Source: Alcaligenes faecalis (lineage in GTDB: Bacteria > Pseudomonadota > Gammaproteobacteria > Burkholderiales > Burkholderiaceae_B). Taken from it: 64,000 bases of DNA. The translations under genes were made by a program, and so were the position numbers. Positions 9,071-18,974 of this stretch are shown here, in pieces. How positions within the stretch are numbered: position 1 is the first letter of the stretch; each line of letters opens with the position of its first letter. A model generated the notes under the pieces. The model was not told where the DNA came from, did no database searches, and saw only the letters and a list, made by a program, of their open reading frames with translations. The DNA lies in NCBI RefSeq assembly GCF_041521385.1, contig NZ_CP168006.1:3721590-3785589 (forward strand), written 5' to 3'.

Positions 9071-10033
9071 ATGCATCCTGTAAAACTCGTTCTTGCCGCC
9101 GCTGTTAGTTTCACGACGATCGTTGCCCATGCGGCTGGTTTCCACCTTATTGACATTCCGGCTGAACCGGATAGTCCAGCACTCAAAGGTGCGGTCTGGT
9201 ATCCCTGTCCGCAGCCCTTGGAGGAGCTAAGGATGGGGCCGCATGTCATGTCCGTTGCCAAGGACTGCCCAGTCGCAGGCCGCCATCTTCCGCTCGTGGT
9301 GATCTCGCACGGCTGGAGTGGCACATTCCTTGGCCATCGGGGCATCGCCGAGACCTTGGCGAATGCTGGTTTTGTCGTTGCTGCCATTAACCATGGTGAC
9401 AACGCAATGAATTCAAGGCGTCACGGAGACCTGTCTGTCTTGATTGAAAGACCAGTTGATATCAAGCGTTTGATTGATTTCATGCTTGATTCCTGGCCCG
9501 ATGCTTCCAAGCTGGATGCCCAGCGTGTCGGCTTTTTTGGGTTCTCACGTGGAGGCTACACTGGGCTTGTTACCGTCGGTGCCCAGCCCGTTGGCGCATT
9601 ATGCGAGAACAGAGATAATCCAGCCTGTAAGCAGGCGCATAAGGGGGAATTGCTGACACTGACCTATGATCCACGAATCAAGGCTGTCGTGGTCGCTGAT
9701 CCGCTCAGCGACTTTTTCACGGTTGAGAGCTTCAGAAATGTGAGGGTGCCCGTGCAACTTTGGCGCTCTGAGCAGGGTGGTGATGGCGTAACGCCGGAAA
9801 GCATTGCTGCCATCGCCCGCGAGTTGTCGGAGGTAGTCGAGTTTCATACTGTGCCAGCCGCTCAACATTTTGCTTTCTTGGCTCCGTGCTCAGCCGAAAT
9901 GGCGAAGTGGGCCCCCGAGATTTGTTTAGACTCCCCTGGGTTTGAGCGTCAGGCCTTCCATAAGGAATTCAATAGCACAGTACTTGCTTTCTTTCGCAAG
10001 AATCTCGCTAACGATGAAAAGCCAGTCCCCTGA
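9071..10033 (+). CDS. Exported alpha/beta hydrolase (dienelactone-hydrolase-like)
   Basis: This 320-residue protein begins with a signal peptide (about 21 residues, hydrophobic core ending in AHA-AG), so it is likely periplasmic. It then shows an alpha/beta-hydrolase core: the oxyanion region VVISHGWSG near residue 78, the nucleophile Ser159 in GFSRGG, an Asp region VVADPLSDF near 215 and a candidate His in AAQHFAF near 265. Predicted dienelactone-hydrolase or PAF-acetylhydrolase-like family; substrate unknown. Four Cys residues in the mature part could form disulfides. It stands alone between the R-M pair and metR and may belong to the same acquired block. Confidence 0.75.
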   Translation: MHPVKLVLAAAVSFTTIVAHAAGFHLIDIPAEPDSPALKGAVWYPCPQPLEELRMGPHVMSVAKDCPVAGRHLPLVVISHGWSGTFLGHRGIAETLANAGFVVAAINHGDNAMNSRRHGDLSVLIERPVDIKRLIDFMLDSWPDASKLDAQRVGFFGFSRGGYTGLVTVGAQPVGALCENRDNPACKQAHKGELLTLTYDPRIKAVVVADPLSDFFTVESFRNVRVPVQLWRSEQGGDGVTPESIAAIARELSEVVEFHTVPAAQHFAFLAPCSAEMAKWAPEICLDSPGFERQAFHKEFNSTVLAFFRKNLANDEKPVP

Positions 10034-10035
10034 TT

Positions 10036-10180
10036 TCATTGGTGTATAGGATCGTTGAAAACGACAGTGATGGTTTCATGTTGATGGGTGTGCAGGACAC
10101 GAAATGCCTCATCCTTTAAAGCTGACAGATCGCTATTGTTCTTTGGCAAGTCCAGGCCTTCAATCTTGCCAAACGAAACC
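10036..10180 (-). pseudogene. Possible C-terminal gene remnant
   Basis: On the minus strand the frame ending at TGA (10036-10038) is open for about 47 codons, reads VSFGKIEGLDLPKN and ends ITVVFNDPIHQ, and is preceded at once by a TAG with no start codon. It looks like the tail of a lost gene, but I do not recognise the family. Chance is a real alternative. Confidence 0.25.
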
Positions 10181-10258
10181 TAAGATCATGGGCGCTGAAA
10201 ATCGGATTATCCTGCCGAGGGCTTGTAACGAGGCCACCCCGCTCATTGGCAGCCCATC

Positions 10259-11200
10259 TTATGTCTTAGTGTTGACTGCCTGAGCGTAGGCGTTAGGACT
10301 GCTTGGCACACCACTCGGCCCAGACCCCCGCGCCAGATCCATAAACGCCTGCAGATAATCAATCACGGTTTCTGTCTCCCTCATCCCCAGGAAGATCTGC
10401 TTGGCAATGCCATGCTTGCCTAGTCTTACCGGCACCACATCCAGCTTCTCCGCATACTCCTCCACCAGCCATCGGGGTAGGGCGGCGACCCCACGTCCAC
10501 TGGCCACCATCTGCATCATGATGTCTGTCGTCTCAATTGCCTTGTGGCGTCGGGGGGCGATGCCGGCGGGCAGCAGAAACTGGTTGTAGATATCCAGCCT
10601 GTCTATGTCCACCGGATAGGAGATCAGCACTTCCCGGTCCAGGTCTTTAGGCTTGGCATAGTCCACCTTGGCCAGTGCATGAGCTTTATTGACCACCAGT
10701 ACTTGCTCGTAGTCGAACACGGGCTCAAATTTCAAACCGGGTTTATAGAGCGGGTCTGGGGTGACCAGCAGATCAATTTCATAGCCAAACAGCGCGCCAA
10801 TGCCGCCAAACTGGAATTTCTGCTTCACATCCACATCCACGTCTGGCCAGGCACTGAGATACGGCGAGACGATTTTCAGCAGCCATTGATAGCAGGGGTG
10901 GCATTCCATGCCGATACGCAGTGATCCTCGCTCGCCTTGGGCGAATTGGCCCAGGCGTTCTTCGGCCAGATCCAACTGGGGCAGGACGCGGTTGGCAACG
11001 GCCAGCAGATACTGCCCAGCTTGCGTCAATTGCAGGTTGCGGCCTTCGCGACGCCAGATTTCTGTGCCCAGTTGCTGCTCCAGTTTTCGCATGGTGTGGC
11101 TAAGGGCGGATTGAGTAACGTGCAGCACGGCAGCAGCGGCGGTCAGGGACCCTTGCTTGTCAACTTGCTGGACGACGGCCAGATGGATGCGCTCTAACAT
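10259..11200 (-). CDS. metR: LysR-family regulator of methionine synthesis
   Basis: This 313-residue LysR regulator has an N-terminal winged HTH (SLTAAAAVLHVTQSALSHTMRKLE) and a periplasmic-binding-like effector domain containing the MetR-typical LRIGMECHPCYQWL segment at about residues 95-108. It is divergent from metE with a 111-base gap holding a perfect MetR box. In the family, homocysteine is the co-inducer and metE the target. The placement makes the assignment secure. The C-terminal 25 residues are Ser/Pro/Ala-rich and probably disordered. Confidence 0.93.
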   Translation of the reverse strand: MLERIHLAVVQQVDKQGSLTAAAAVLHVTQSALSHTMRKLEQQLGTEIWRREGRNLQLTQAGQYLLAVANRVLPQLDLAEERLGQFAQGERGSLRIGMECHPCYQWLLKIVSPYLSAWPDVDVDVKQKFQFGGIGALFGYEIDLLVTPDPLYKPGLKFEPVFDYEQVLVVNKAHALAKVDYAKPKDLDREVLISYPVDIDRLDIYNQFLLPAGIAPRRHKAIETTDIMMQMVASGRGVAALPRWLVEEYAEKLDVVPVRLGKHGIAKQIFLGMRETETVIDYLQAFMDLARGSGPSGVPSSPNAYAQAVNTKT

Positions 11201-11206
11201 GATACG

Positions 11207-11219
11207 TGAATAATATTCA
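11207..11219 (+). promoter_or_regulatory. MetR operator in the metR-metE gap
   Basis: TGAATAATATTCA matches the MetR consensus TGAA-N5-TTCA exactly. It lies 7 bases before the metR start codon and about 93 bases upstream of metE, so it could serve autoregulation and metE activation. No second perfect copy was found in the gap. Confidence 0.8.
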
Positions 11220-11311
11220 TGGTTTGGTGAGATAAGACCATTTTACTTCATTGATTCGGCTTCCTACAATGCAAGTCATTCTTTAATCCACTGGCCTATT
11301 GAGAGCAGCAC

Positions 11312-13603
11312 ATGACGACGATTCATAATCTTGGCTTTCCGCGCATTGGCGCCAAACGGGAACTGAAGTTCGCCTTGGAGTCCTACTGGAAGGGTGAGTC
11401 TTCGCGTGACGAACTCAAGGCTCTGGGTGCTCAGCTGCGTCAGCGTCATTGGGAAAACCAGGCGGGTCTGGATCTGGTGCCCGTTGGAGATTTCTCTTTT
11501 TACGATCAGGTGCTGGATGCCAGCTTTTTGCTGGGTAACTTGCCCGAGCGTGTGCAGGGCTTTCAGGGTGATGAGCTGGATAACTACTTCCGCGTAGCGC
11601 GCGGTCGTTCGGCCAAAGGTCTGGAAGATCATAGCGCCTGCTGCGGCGGTGTGGCTGCCGGTGAAATGACCAAATGGTTCGATACCAACTATCACTACAT
11701 CGTCCCCGAATTTACGGCTGACACCCAGTTCAAGCTGGACGCCTCGCGTTTGCTGGAGCAACTGGCGCAAGCCAAGGCTCAAGGCGTGAAAGCCAAGCCT
11801 GTGATTATTGGTCCCGTGACTTATCTGGCACTGGGCAAGGCCAAGGATGAATCCAACAAGCTGGCCCTGCTGGATCGCTTGCTGCCCGTGTATGTCCAAT
11901 TGCTGGATACGCTGGCCAAAGCCGGCGTGGAGTGGGTGCAGATTGACGAGCCTATTCTGGTTACGGAGCTGGATGCCGATTGGCAGCAAGCGTTCAAGAC
12001 CGCTTATCAGCAACTGAAAGCTACGGGCGTGAAGTTGCTGGTAGCGACGTACTTTGGTCAGTTGCTGGAAAATGCTGCGTTGGCCGCCAGCTTGCCTGTC
12101 GCCGGTTTGCATGTGGATGCCATCAATGATCGTGATGGTGTGGATGCACTGCTCAAGCTTTTGGGTGACGACAAGGTCTTGTCCCTGGGCGTGATCAATG
12201 GTCGCAATATCTGGAAAACAGATTTGACCGCCGTGCTGGACTGGGTTGAGCCTATCGCCAAGCAATTGGGCGACCGTCTGTGGATTGCTCCTTCCTGCTC
12301 GCTGCTGCACGTGCCAGTTGATCTGGATAGCGAACAAAAGCTGGATGCCGATGTGAAGTCCTGGTTGGCCTTTGCCTTGCAAAAGCTGGATGAACTGCGG
12401 GTATTGGGCAAAGCCTTGAACCAAGGTCGTGATGCCGTCAAGGCAGAACTGGCCGAGAATCTGGCCGCGTTGACGGCTCGTCGCACCTCGCCCCGTGTGA
12501 ACAATCCTGCGGTGAAAGCAGCGGTAGCTCGTATTTCGGCCGAGCTGGGCAAGCGCAAGAGCGTCTACGCACAGCGTGCGTCCAAGCAAGCTGAATTCCT
12601 GAAGTTGCCCGCATTCCCCACCACGACGATTGGTTCTTTCCCGCAAACGGTAGAAATCCGCCGTGCTCGTAGCGAGTTCAAGGCAGGTCGTCTGGACGAA
12701 AACAGCTATCAGGCCGCCATGCGTGCCGAGATTGAGCGCAGCGTGCGTGAGCAGGAAAAACTGGGGCTGGACGTGTTGGTACATGGCGAAGCCGAGCGCA
12801 ACGACATGGTCGAATACTTTGGTGAGCAACTGGACGGTTACGCATTCACTCAGTTTGCTTGGGTGCAGTCTTACGGTTCGCGCTGCGTGAAACCGCCCAT
12901 CCTGTTTGGTGACATCAGCCGTCCTCAAGCCATGACGGTGGAATGGATCACCTACGCCCAGTCGCTGACTCAAAAACCCATGAAGGGCATGTTGACCGGC
13001 CCTGTGACGATTTTGAACTGGTCCTTTGTGCGTGATGATCAGCCTCGTTCGGCTTCTTGCCTGCAACTGGCGCTGGCCATTCGTGAAGAAGTGCTGGATC
13101 TGGAAAAGGCCGGTGTGCATGTGATTCAGATCGACGAAGCTGCCTTGCGTGAAGGTTTGCCACTGCGTAAATCGCAATGGCAGAGCTATCTGGACTGGGC
13201 CGTGGAGAGCTTTCGCATCGCCGCCAACGGCGTGGGTGACGAGACGCAAATCCACACACACATGTGCTACTCGGAATTCAACGACATCATTTCCTCCATC
13301 GCCGATATGGATGCGGACGTGATCACCATTGAAACCAGCCGCTCGGACATGGAGTTGTTGGAAGCCTTCGAGAACTTCCAGTACCCCAACGAGATTGGCC
13401 CTGGCGTGTACGACATTCATTCGCCTAACATTCCGACCGAGCAGCACATTGTGAATTTGATGAAGAAAGCCGCCGAGCGCGTGCCAGCAGAACGTCTGTG
13501 GGTGAACCCTGACTGCGGTTTGAAGACACGTCAATGGGCCGAGGTGATTCCCGCTTTAACGAATATGGTGGCCGCAGCGAAAGCATTGCGGGCAAGTGCC
13601 TGA
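11312..13603 (+). CDS. metE: Cobalamin-independent methionine synthase
   Basis: This 763-residue cytosolic enzyme transfers a methyl group from 5-methyltetrahydrofolate polyglutamate to homocysteine. Both barrels are present. The zinc ligands are visible in the C-terminal half: His and Cys in HTHMCYSEF near residue 650, the Glu in ITIETSRSD and the Cys in NPDCGLKTR. The N-terminal signature [16 protein letters not shown] is intact. It is divergent from metR. A terminator lies at 13631-13660. A second, folate-independent methionine system follows directly. Confidence 0.98.
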   Translation: MTTIHNLGFPRIGAKRELKFALESYWKGESSRDELKALGAQLRQRHWENQAGLDLVPVGDFSFYDQVLDASFLLGNLPERVQGFQGDELDNYFRVARGRSAKGLEDHSACCGGVAAGEMTKWFDTNYHYIVPEFTADTQFKLDASRLLEQLAQAKAQGVKAKPVIIGPVTYLALGKAKDESNKLALLDRLLPVYVQLLDTLAKAGVEWVQIDEPILVTELDADWQQAFKTAYQQLKATGVKLLVATYFGQLLENAALAASLPVAGLHVDAINDRDGVDALLKLLGDDKVLSLGVINGRNIWKTDLTAVLDWVEPIAKQLGDRLWIAPSCSLLHVPVDLDSEQKLDADVKSWLAFALQKLDELRVLGKALNQGRDAVKAELAENLAALTARRTSPRVNNPAVKAAVARISAELGKRKSVYAQRASKQAEFLKLPAFPTTTIGSFPQTVEIRRARSEFKAGRLDENSYQAAMRAEIERSVREQEKLGLDVLVHGEAERNDMVEYFGEQLDGYAFTQFAWVQSYGSRCVKPPILFGDISRPQAMTVEWITYAQSLTQKPMKGMLTGPVTILNWSFVRDDQPRSASCLQLALAIREEVLDLEKAGVHVIQIDEAALREGLPLRKSQWQSYLDWAVESFRIAANGVGDETQIHTHMCYSEFNDIISSIADMDADVITIETSRSDMELLEAFENFQYPNEIGPGVYDIHSPNIPTEQHIVNLMKKAAERVPAERLWVNPDCGLKTRQWAEVIPALTNMVAAAKALRASA

Positions 13604-13630
13604 TCCGATCAGGAGTGAGTTTGGCGGAAG

Positions 13631-13660
13631 GTCCCGGCCAAATGCCGGGACTTTTTTTGA
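13631..13660 (+). terminator. Rho-independent terminator of metE
   Basis: GTCCCGGC and GCCGGGAC form an 8-bp stem over a 5-base loop, followed by seven T. It sits 28 bases after the metE stop. Confidence 0.9.
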
Positions 13661-13763
13661 GGGCGATTCAACATGGTTTTCTGGCTTCACCAGGAAGAAG
13701 AGAGCAAGCGGCACAGCCCCCAAAGCAGATCCGACAAACAGCGTGACATATACATAAATAAGA

Positions 13764-13778
13764 TGAATTTATTTTTCA
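13764..13778 (+). promoter_or_regulatory. MetR-like dyad upstream of mesX (weak)
   Basis: TGAATTTATTTTTCA has the two MetR half-sites TGAA and TTCA, but with a 7-base rather than 5-base spacer. It is 65 bases upstream of mesX in an AT-rich stretch that probably holds the promoter. Regulation of mesXD by MetR is therefore possible but unproven. Confidence 0.35.
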
Positions 13779-13842
13779 AGATCAGTGACTTGGCTGAAAA
13801 TAAATTCGAGATTGAAATCAGCAATCAGGGCATACATAAAAA

Positions 13843-14820
13843 ATGAATAAAGAATTCGCGTTCAGCATCAAAAGCATCCGTTTTGATGAAAACTATCGTC
13901 CATCCGATAACACACGTATTACCACTAACTTTGCCAACCTGGCCCGTGGTGAAAGCCGTCAGCAAAACTTGCGCAATACTCTGGCGATGATTAACAATCG
14001 CTTCAACAATCTGGCGCATTGGGACAACCCGAATGGAGATCGTTACTCGGTTGAACTGGATATTGTCTCTGTTGATATTGATGTTGAAGGCAATGGCTCT
14101 ACATTCCCTACCATCGAAATCCTGAAAACCAATATTGTCGATCACAAAGAAAACAAGCGTATTGACGGAATTGTCGGCAACAACTTCTCTTCGTATGTGC
14201 GTGACTACGATTTCAGCGTGGTTCTGCAGGAGCACAACAAGAACAAAAATGGTTTCAGCGCCCCGGAAGGCTTTGGTGATTTGCACGGCAAACTGTTCAA
14301 GGCTTTTGTAAACTCTACCCTGTACCAGGACAACTTCAACAAATCCCCCGTGATTTGCCTGAGCGTATCCAGCAGCAAGGTCTACCACCGTACAGGTAAT
14401 CAGCATCCCGTATTGGGCCTTGAATACCAGCAAAACGAGTTTTCGCCGACTGACGAGTATTTTGCAAAAATGGGTCTGCAGGTTCGTTATTTCATGCCCC
14501 CAAATAGCGTGGCGCCGTTGGCCTTTTACTTCCGTGGCGATTTGCTCAGTGACTACACGAATCTGGAATTGATCAGTACCATCAGCACGATGGAGACATT
14601 CCAGAAAATCTACCGTCCCGAGATTTACAATGCCAATTCGGCAGCAGGAATGCGCTATCAGCCCAGCCTGAAAAATGCGGATCACTCGGTCACGCAAATT
14701 GTCTACGATCGTGAAGAACGTAGCCGTCTGGCGGTTGAGCAGGGCCGGTTTACCGAAGAAAGTTTTATCAAGCCATACAAAGTGATTCTTGATCAATGGG
14801 CAGCCAGTTACGCGCTTTGA
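13843..14820 (+). CDS. mesX: DUF1852 protein, oxygen-dependent partner of MesD
   Basis: This 325-residue protein belongs to DUF1852, recognised from its start MNKEFAFSIKSIRFDENYRP and from its location immediately before a short MetE-like synthase. Published genetics (Price, Deutschbauer and Arkin on folate-independent methionine synthases) showed that the MesD family needs a DUF1852 protein and oxygen for activity, but not methylfolate or cobalamin. It probably supplies the methyl group by an oxidative reaction; the donor is not known to me. No signal peptide is visible. It is 28 bases upstream of mesD and both follow metE. Confidence 0.85.
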   Translation: MNKEFAFSIKSIRFDENYRPSDNTRITTNFANLARGESRQQNLRNTLAMINNRFNNLAHWDNPNGDRYSVELDIVSVDIDVEGNGSTFPTIEILKTNIVDHKENKRIDGIVGNNFSSYVRDYDFSVVLQEHNKNKNGFSAPEGFGDLHGKLFKAFVNSTLYQDNFNKSPVICLSVSSSKVYHRTGNQHPVLGLEYQQNEFSPTDEYFAKMGLQVRYFMPPNSVAPLAFYFRGDLLSDYTNLELISTISTMETFQKIYRPEIYNANSAAGMRYQPSLKNADHSVTQIVYDREERSRLAVEQGRFTEESFIKPYKVILDQWAASYAL

Positions 14821-14848
14821 TTCATCAAAAACAACAAGGTTATTTATT

Positions 14849-15877
14849 ATGAAAAAATTGCTACCCACCTCCACCGCTGGCAGTTTGCCTAAACCCTCCT
14901 GGCTTGCTGAACCCGAGAAACTGTGGTCGCCCTGGAGACTGGAAGGTGAGGACCTGGTCGAAGGCAAGAAAGATGCACTGCGTCTGTCTCTGCAAGAACA
15001 ATTGCACGCCGGTATTGACCTGATTAGCGATGGCGAGCAAACCCGCCAGCACTTTGTCACTACCTTCATTGAGCATCTGGAAGGTGTGGACTTTGAAAAG
15101 CGCGAGACCGTGCGTATTCGTGACCGTTACGACGCCAGCGTGCCAACCGTTGTGGGGGCCGTGACTCGTCCCAAATCCGTGTTTGTGGATGATGCCAAAT
15201 TCTTGCGCCAACAAACTTCACAGCCGATCAAATGGGCGCTGCCAGGCCCCATGACCATGATCGATACGCTGTACGACAACCACTACAAGAGCCGTGAAAA
15301 ACTGGCTTGGGAATTTGCCAAGATCCTGAACCAGGAAGCCAAAGAGCTGGAAGCCGCCGGCGTGGATATCATCCAGTTTGACGAGCCCGCTTTCAACGTG
15401 TTCTTTGACGAAGTGAACGATTGGGGTATTGCGACTCTGGAACGTGCCATCGAAGGGCTGAAGTGCGAAACCGCCGTGCACATTTGCTACGGCTACGGCA
15501 TCAAGGCCAACACCGACTGGAAAAAGACCCTGGGTTCGGAGTGGCGTCAGTACGAAGAGTCCTTCCCGAAGCTGCAGCAATCCAAGATCGACATCATCTC
15601 CCTGGAATGCCAGAACTCCCACGTTCCTATGGATTTGATCGAACTGATCCGTGGCAAGAAAGTGATGGTTGGCGCCATTGACGTGGCGACCAACGTCATT
15701 GAAACCGCTGACGAGGTGGCCAACACCTTGCGTAAGGCGCTGAAGTTTGTAGATGCGGACAAGCTGTATCCTTGCACCAACTGCGGTATGGCACCTTTGC
15801 CACGCGCCGTGGCTCGCGGCAAGCTGCACGCCCTGAGCGCCGGTGCTGAAATCGTTCGTAAGGAACTGTCGGCCTGA
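14849..15877 (+). CDS. mesD: Folate-independent core methionine synthase
   Basis: This 342-residue protein is a single MetE-type catalytic barrel without the N-terminal folate-binding half, so about half the length of MetE. It keeps the homocysteine and zinc-binding features: FDEPAFN, the His and Cys in AVHICYGYG, the Glu in ISLECQNS and the Cys in CTNCGMAPLP. I chose the ATG at 14849 (MKKLLPTSTAGSLPKPSWL); the frame opens earlier inside mesX without a family match. Pairing with DUF1852 assigns it to MesD. Its presence beside metE gives the organism two B12-independent routes to methionine. Confidence 0.88.
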   Translation: MKKLLPTSTAGSLPKPSWLAEPEKLWSPWRLEGEDLVEGKKDALRLSLQEQLHAGIDLISDGEQTRQHFVTTFIEHLEGVDFEKRETVRIRDRYDASVPTVVGAVTRPKSVFVDDAKFLRQQTSQPIKWALPGPMTMIDTLYDNHYKSREKLAWEFAKILNQEAKELEAAGVDIIQFDEPAFNVFFDEVNDWGIATLERAIEGLKCETAVHICYGYGIKANTDWKKTLGSEWRQYEESFPKLQQSKIDIISLECQNSHVPMDLIELIRGKKVMVGAIDVATNVIETADEVANTLRKALKFVDADKLYPCTNCGMAPLPRAVARGKLHALSAGAEIVRKELSA

Positions 15878-15910
15878 GAGGCTTGGTGCCTGCACGCTAG
15901 CGAGTTCAGA

Positions 15911-15968
15911 CGGCCCCCAGCAAACAGTATGGATGGCTAAGCCATCGCTGTTGCTGGGGGCCGTTTTA
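15911..15968 (+). terminator. Long terminator hairpin after mesD
   Basis: CGGCCCCCAGCAA pairs with a downstream TTGCTGGGGGCCG and the inner segments GGATGGC and GCCATC extend the stem, followed by TTTTATT. It lies 34 bases past the mesD stop. Confidence 0.85.
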
Positions 15969-16045
15969 TTGGGGCTGCTGATTTTGTCGTACATGCCTCT
16001 GACGCGTCTGGATTTTGTGATTGGTGTCACAGGTTTGCTGTGACA

Positions 16046-16226
16046 GTGGCTAATTTTGGTCTTGAGTCACAGCACATCGTGCAACGCTTTTGGAACTGCT
16101 AGCACTGACTGTCTTATGGTGAGTACTGCGCTGGCGTTTGGCAGACAGCCAGGTTAATAGGTCACCGCCTGTAAAACGTGGCGGGCAATAGAAACAGAAT
16201 TCAGTTGTGTGTCTGACACTGTCAAG
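16046..16226 (+). other. Non-coding stretch between the mesD terminator and a second terminator
   Basis: I see no protein-coding gene here. The stretch ends in its own terminator at 16227, which has no obvious upstream gene to serve. That makes a short non-coding RNA possible, but no family was recognised. Confidence 0.3.
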
Positions 16227-16249
16227 CCCTCCTTGCGAGAGGGTTTTTT
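16227..16249 (+). terminator. Orphan rho-independent terminator
   Basis: CCCTC and GAGGG form a stem with loop CTTGCGA, followed by six T. It is about 350 bases past mesD, which already has a stronger terminator, and just upstream of the Zur-like palindrome. Confidence 0.65.
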
Positions 16250-16266
16250 CTTGGTCAACTATTGTT

Positions 16267-16278
16267 ATGTTATAACAT
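16267..16278 (+). promoter_or_regulatory. Candidate Zur operator
   Basis: ATGTTATAACAT is a perfect 12-base palindrome of the TGTTATA/TATAACA half-sites typical of Zur boxes, though with a shorter centre than the classical gammaproteobacterial consensus. It lies 61 bases upstream of the COG0523 GTPase gene that heads an operon of zinc-sparing paralogues. That content supports the call more than the sequence alone. Confidence 0.55.
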
Positions 16279-16339
16279 CTCAAAAATGGTAAAAATCCTG
16301 TGTAAGGAGCTGCCCATTGATGCTCAAGGATGAAGAGAA

Positions 16340-17563
16340 ATGACGATGAACCTCGATAACACACCGGTCGATCCCGCGGCCCGCATTCCCGTAACGGTTT
16401 TGTCTGGTTTTCTGGGGGCAGGCAAGACGACTTTGTTGAACCACATTCTGAACAATCGCGAAGGCCGCCGCGTCGCTGTCATCGTGAACGATATGAGTGA
16501 GGTCAATATTGATGCCGCTCTGGTTCGTGATGGCGGTGCCGAGCTATCGCGCACGGATGAAAAGCTGGTGGAAATGAGCAACGGCTGTATTTGCTGCACC
16601 TTGCGCGAGGACTTGCTGCTGGAGGTCGACCGTCTGGCCAAGGAAGGGCGGTTTGATCAGTTGGTGATTGAATCCACTGGCATCTCAGAGCCGCTGCCCG
16701 TGGCTGAAACCTTCACCTTTGAAGGCGAGGATGGTCGTTGCCTAGGTGAAGTCGCTCGCTTGGACACCATGGTTACGGTGGTGGATGCCTTTAACTTCCT
16801 GCGCGACTATAGCTCGCAAGACAGCATTCAGTCCCGTGGCGAATCCCTGGGTGAAGAAGACGCGCGTACGGTTGTGGACCTGTTGATTGAGCAGATCGAG
16901 TTCTGTGATGTGCTGGTTCTGAACAAGATTGATTTGATCAGTGAACCAGAGCGTGAACGTCTGATGGCGATTCTGAACAGTCTGAATCCCCGCGCTCGTA
17001 TTGAGACGGCCGAGTTCGGCAAGGTGCCCTTGGAGCGTGTACTCAACACCGGCTTGTTTGATTTTGAAGAAGCCTCCAGAGCCCCCGGCTGGTTGCAGGA
17101 ATTGCGCGGCACGCACACCCCGGAAACGGAGGAGTACGGCATAGGCAACTTTGTGTACCGCGCACGCCGTCCATTCCACCCACAGCGTTTTCTGGAATTG
17201 GTCGAAAGCGAATGGCCTGGTGTGGTGCGTTCCAAAGGCTTTTTCTGGTTGGCGAACTTCCCGACTCTGGCGGGGTCCTGGTCACAGGCGGGAGCAGTGG
17301 CTCGCTATCACGTGGCGGGTTATTGGTGGGCTTCCATGCCGCCCGAGCGTTGGCCGGAAGACCCTGAAGCGGTAGCCCTGATCAAGGAAAAATGGGATGA
17401 GCGAGTCGGGGACGCGCGTCAGGAGCTGGTTTTGATTGGCATGGAGATGGACGAAGCGGCATTGCGCGCCCGTTTTGATGCCTGCCTGCTCAATGATGAA
17501 GAAATGGCCAGTGGTCCCAGCACCTGGACAACATGGGCGAATCCGTTTTCAGACTGGCCTTGA
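16340..17563 (+). CDS. zigA: COG0523 (CobW/ZigA-type) zinc-chaperone GTPase
   Basis: This 407-residue GTPase has Walker [10 protein letters not shown] near residue 24, the metal-binding CICC motif near residue 79, Walker B-like ESTGISEP and the base motif NKID, followed by a CobW C-terminal domain. COG0523 proteins are metallochaperones; those linked to FolE2, PyrC and HisI paralogues belong to zinc starvation. It heads an operon of seven closely packed genes behind a candidate Zur box. It should deliver or allocate zinc in the cytosol when zinc is scarce. The exact client is unknown. Confidence 0.88.
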   Translation: MTMNLDNTPVDPAARIPVTVLSGFLGAGKTTLLNHILNNREGRRVAVIVNDMSEVNIDAALVRDGGAELSRTDEKLVEMSNGCICCTLREDLLLEVDRLAKEGRFDQLVIESTGISEPLPVAETFTFEGEDGRCLGEVARLDTMVTVVDAFNFLRDYSSQDSIQSRGESLGEEDARTVVDLLIEQIEFCDVLVLNKIDLISEPERERLMAILNSLNPRARIETAEFGKVPLERVLNTGLFDFEEASRAPGWLQELRGTHTPETEEYGIGNFVYRARRPFHPQRFLELVESEWPGVVRSKGFFWLANFPTLAGSWSQAGAVARYHVAGYWWASMPPERWPEDPEAVALIKEKWDERVGDARQELVLIGMEMDEAALRARFDACLLNDEEMASGPSTWTTWANPFSDWP

Positions 17564-17626
17564 TGGAATGGAGGTCTTGCCAAATCCATGCGGACTGGAA
17601 CAAGGCCTTTTGATTGGATGTTGAGT

Positions 17627-18577
17627 ATGACTGTTGTATTGCCCGACCCGGCGCTAAACGATCCCACCCATGGCCTGACTCCGTTGTCCTGGGTGGGGAT
17701 GGAGGGTATTGATTTACCTATTACCGTGCTCGAACCGGGCTATAGGCGCCAACTGCATGCGCGTGTGGATGCCCAGGTGGATTTGCCGCTGGCGCATGTG
17801 AAAGGGATACACATGTCCAGGCTGTATCGCTTGCTCAATGACGTGTCACCAGAGCAAGCCCTGTCGCCCTTGGGGCTGCGGCGTCTTTTGCAAAGCATGG
17901 TGGATAGCCAGGACGACTGTGGCACACGTAGTGCGCGACTGGGTTTTAGCTTTGATTTATTGCTGCGACGGCCTGCCTTGGTGACGCAGGATCTGGCCGG
18001 CTGGAAGTCCTATCCCGTCGTGCTGGAAGCCAGACTTTTGGATGGTATCTTTGTGTGCAAGGTGCAGGTTCAGATTGGCTATTCGTCGACCTGTCCTTGT
18101 TCGGCGGCGCTGGCTCGGCAATTGATTGAACAGGGCTTTATGCAAGCCTTTGGAAAGCAGCCTGTGCTGCGTGCTGAAGAGGTAGCTGTCTGGTTGCGTC
18201 AAAACGCCAGTCTGGCTACGCCTCATAGCCAGCGCAGTCAGGCTCTGGTTCAAGTGCAGGTAGCGGAAGATAGCGAGGATTTCGGGCTTTTAACCTTGAT
18301 TGATCGTGTTGAAAAGGCACTGGCAACCCCCTTGCAAACCGCCGTCAAACGAGCTGACGAGCAAGCTTTTGCCGCCTTGAATGGCCAGAACCTGATGTTT
18401 GTGGAGGACGCCGCGCGTTGTATAGAAGCGGCCTTGGTGGGCTATCAGAACCCTGGTGTTCAGGTCCGCCATCTGGAGAGCCTGCATCCCCATGATGCGG
18501 TGGCGTTCAAGACTCCTTTGTCGGCAGGGATGTCTCTTTCAGGGCTGAAGGAGGGCGTGGCGCCATGCGTGTTTTAG
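17627..18577 (+). CDS. folE2: GTP cyclohydrolase IB (zinc-independent)
   Basis: This 316-residue protein is of the FolE2 family, which makes dihydroneopterin triphosphate from GTP for folate synthesis and works with metals other than zinc. The family motif with the active-site Cys, [11 protein letters not shown], is visible in the middle, as are GTRSARLGF and the LESLHPHDA segment near the C-terminus. I chose the ATG at 17627 ([13 protein letters not shown]); an in-frame ATG at 17588 is possible. It is 63 bases after zigA. Zur control of folE2 as a backup for zinc-dependent FolE is established in other bacteria. Confidence 0.92.
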   Translation: MTVVLPDPALNDPTHGLTPLSWVGMEGIDLPITVLEPGYRRQLHARVDAQVDLPLAHVKGIHMSRLYRLLNDVSPEQALSPLGLRRLLQSMVDSQDDCGTRSARLGFSFDLLLRRPALVTQDLAGWKSYPVVLEARLLDGIFVCKVQVQIGYSSTCPCSAALARQLIEQGFMQAFGKQPVLRAEEVAVWLRQNASLATPHSQRSQALVQVQVAEDSEDFGLLTLIDRVEKALATPLQTAVKRADEQAFAALNGQNLMFVEDAARCIEAALVGYQNPGVQVRHLESLHPHDAVAFKTPLSAGMSLSGLKEGVAPCVF

Positions 18578-18698
18578 CCCTTGCTAGTCCTTGCCACACA
18601 CAGTGGCAACATCAAACTTGCTTGCTGCTGGGGCAGGCAGGCAAGCTCACGGTCAGCCCGTCCGACCTGATGCTTCGCTCCCGTGTGTTGGAGCTGCG

Positions 18699-18974
18699 AT
18701 GAAAACCGTTCTTGTCTCTGCCCTGGTCCTGCTGGTTCGCGGCTATCAGCTTCTTATCAGCCCATTGCTGGGGCCACGTTGCCGTTTTCATCCGACTTGT
18801 TCTCAGTATGCGATTCAGGCTTTGCGAACGCATGGCCCCTTCAAAGGAACCTGGCTGGCCGCACGGCGTATTGTCCGTTGCCACCCCTGGCATCCGGGTG
18901 GGTACGACCCGGTTCCGGCTCTTGGTGAGCAGGGCAGGCAATCGCCCAGGCAAACAGGAGAAGGCCGTGGATAA
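18699..18974 (+). CDS. yidD: Membrane protein insertion efficiency factor YidD
   Basis: The 91-residue protein has the YidD signature: an amphipathic N-terminus ([16 protein letters not shown]), then [10 protein letters not shown] with three conserved Cys overall, and [14 protein letters not shown]. YidD associates with the inner membrane and aids YidC-dependent insertion. It normally sits between rnpA and yidC, so finding it in a zinc-response operon is unusual. Its frame opens at 18591, but the ATG at 18699 fits the family start. It overlaps the next gene by 8 bases. The 3' tail is Gly/Arg/Gln-rich and not conserved. Confidence 0.85.
   Translation: MKTVLVSALVLLVRGYQLLISPLLGPRCRFHPTCSQYAIQALRTHGPFKGTWLAARRIVRCHPWHPGGYDPVPALGEQGRQSPRQTGEGRG

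Noticed and set aside
5123..10258. Integrated element bounded by att repeats after guaA
   Set aside because: No integrase and no convincing direct repeat of the guaA 3' end was found. The similarity between the guaA end and bases near 8960 is too short.
11276..13534. Long open frame (752 codons) antisense to metE
   Set aside because: It mirrors the codon structure of metE, has His/Gln-rich shadow composition and no domain. The same applies to the antisense frame in guaB at 503-1897 and in guaA at 3692-4846.
15843..16043. Hydrophobic small frame after mesD, ending LGLLILSYMPLTRLDFVIGV
   Set aside because: Its codons run through the mesD terminator hairpin, and no ribosome site is evident.
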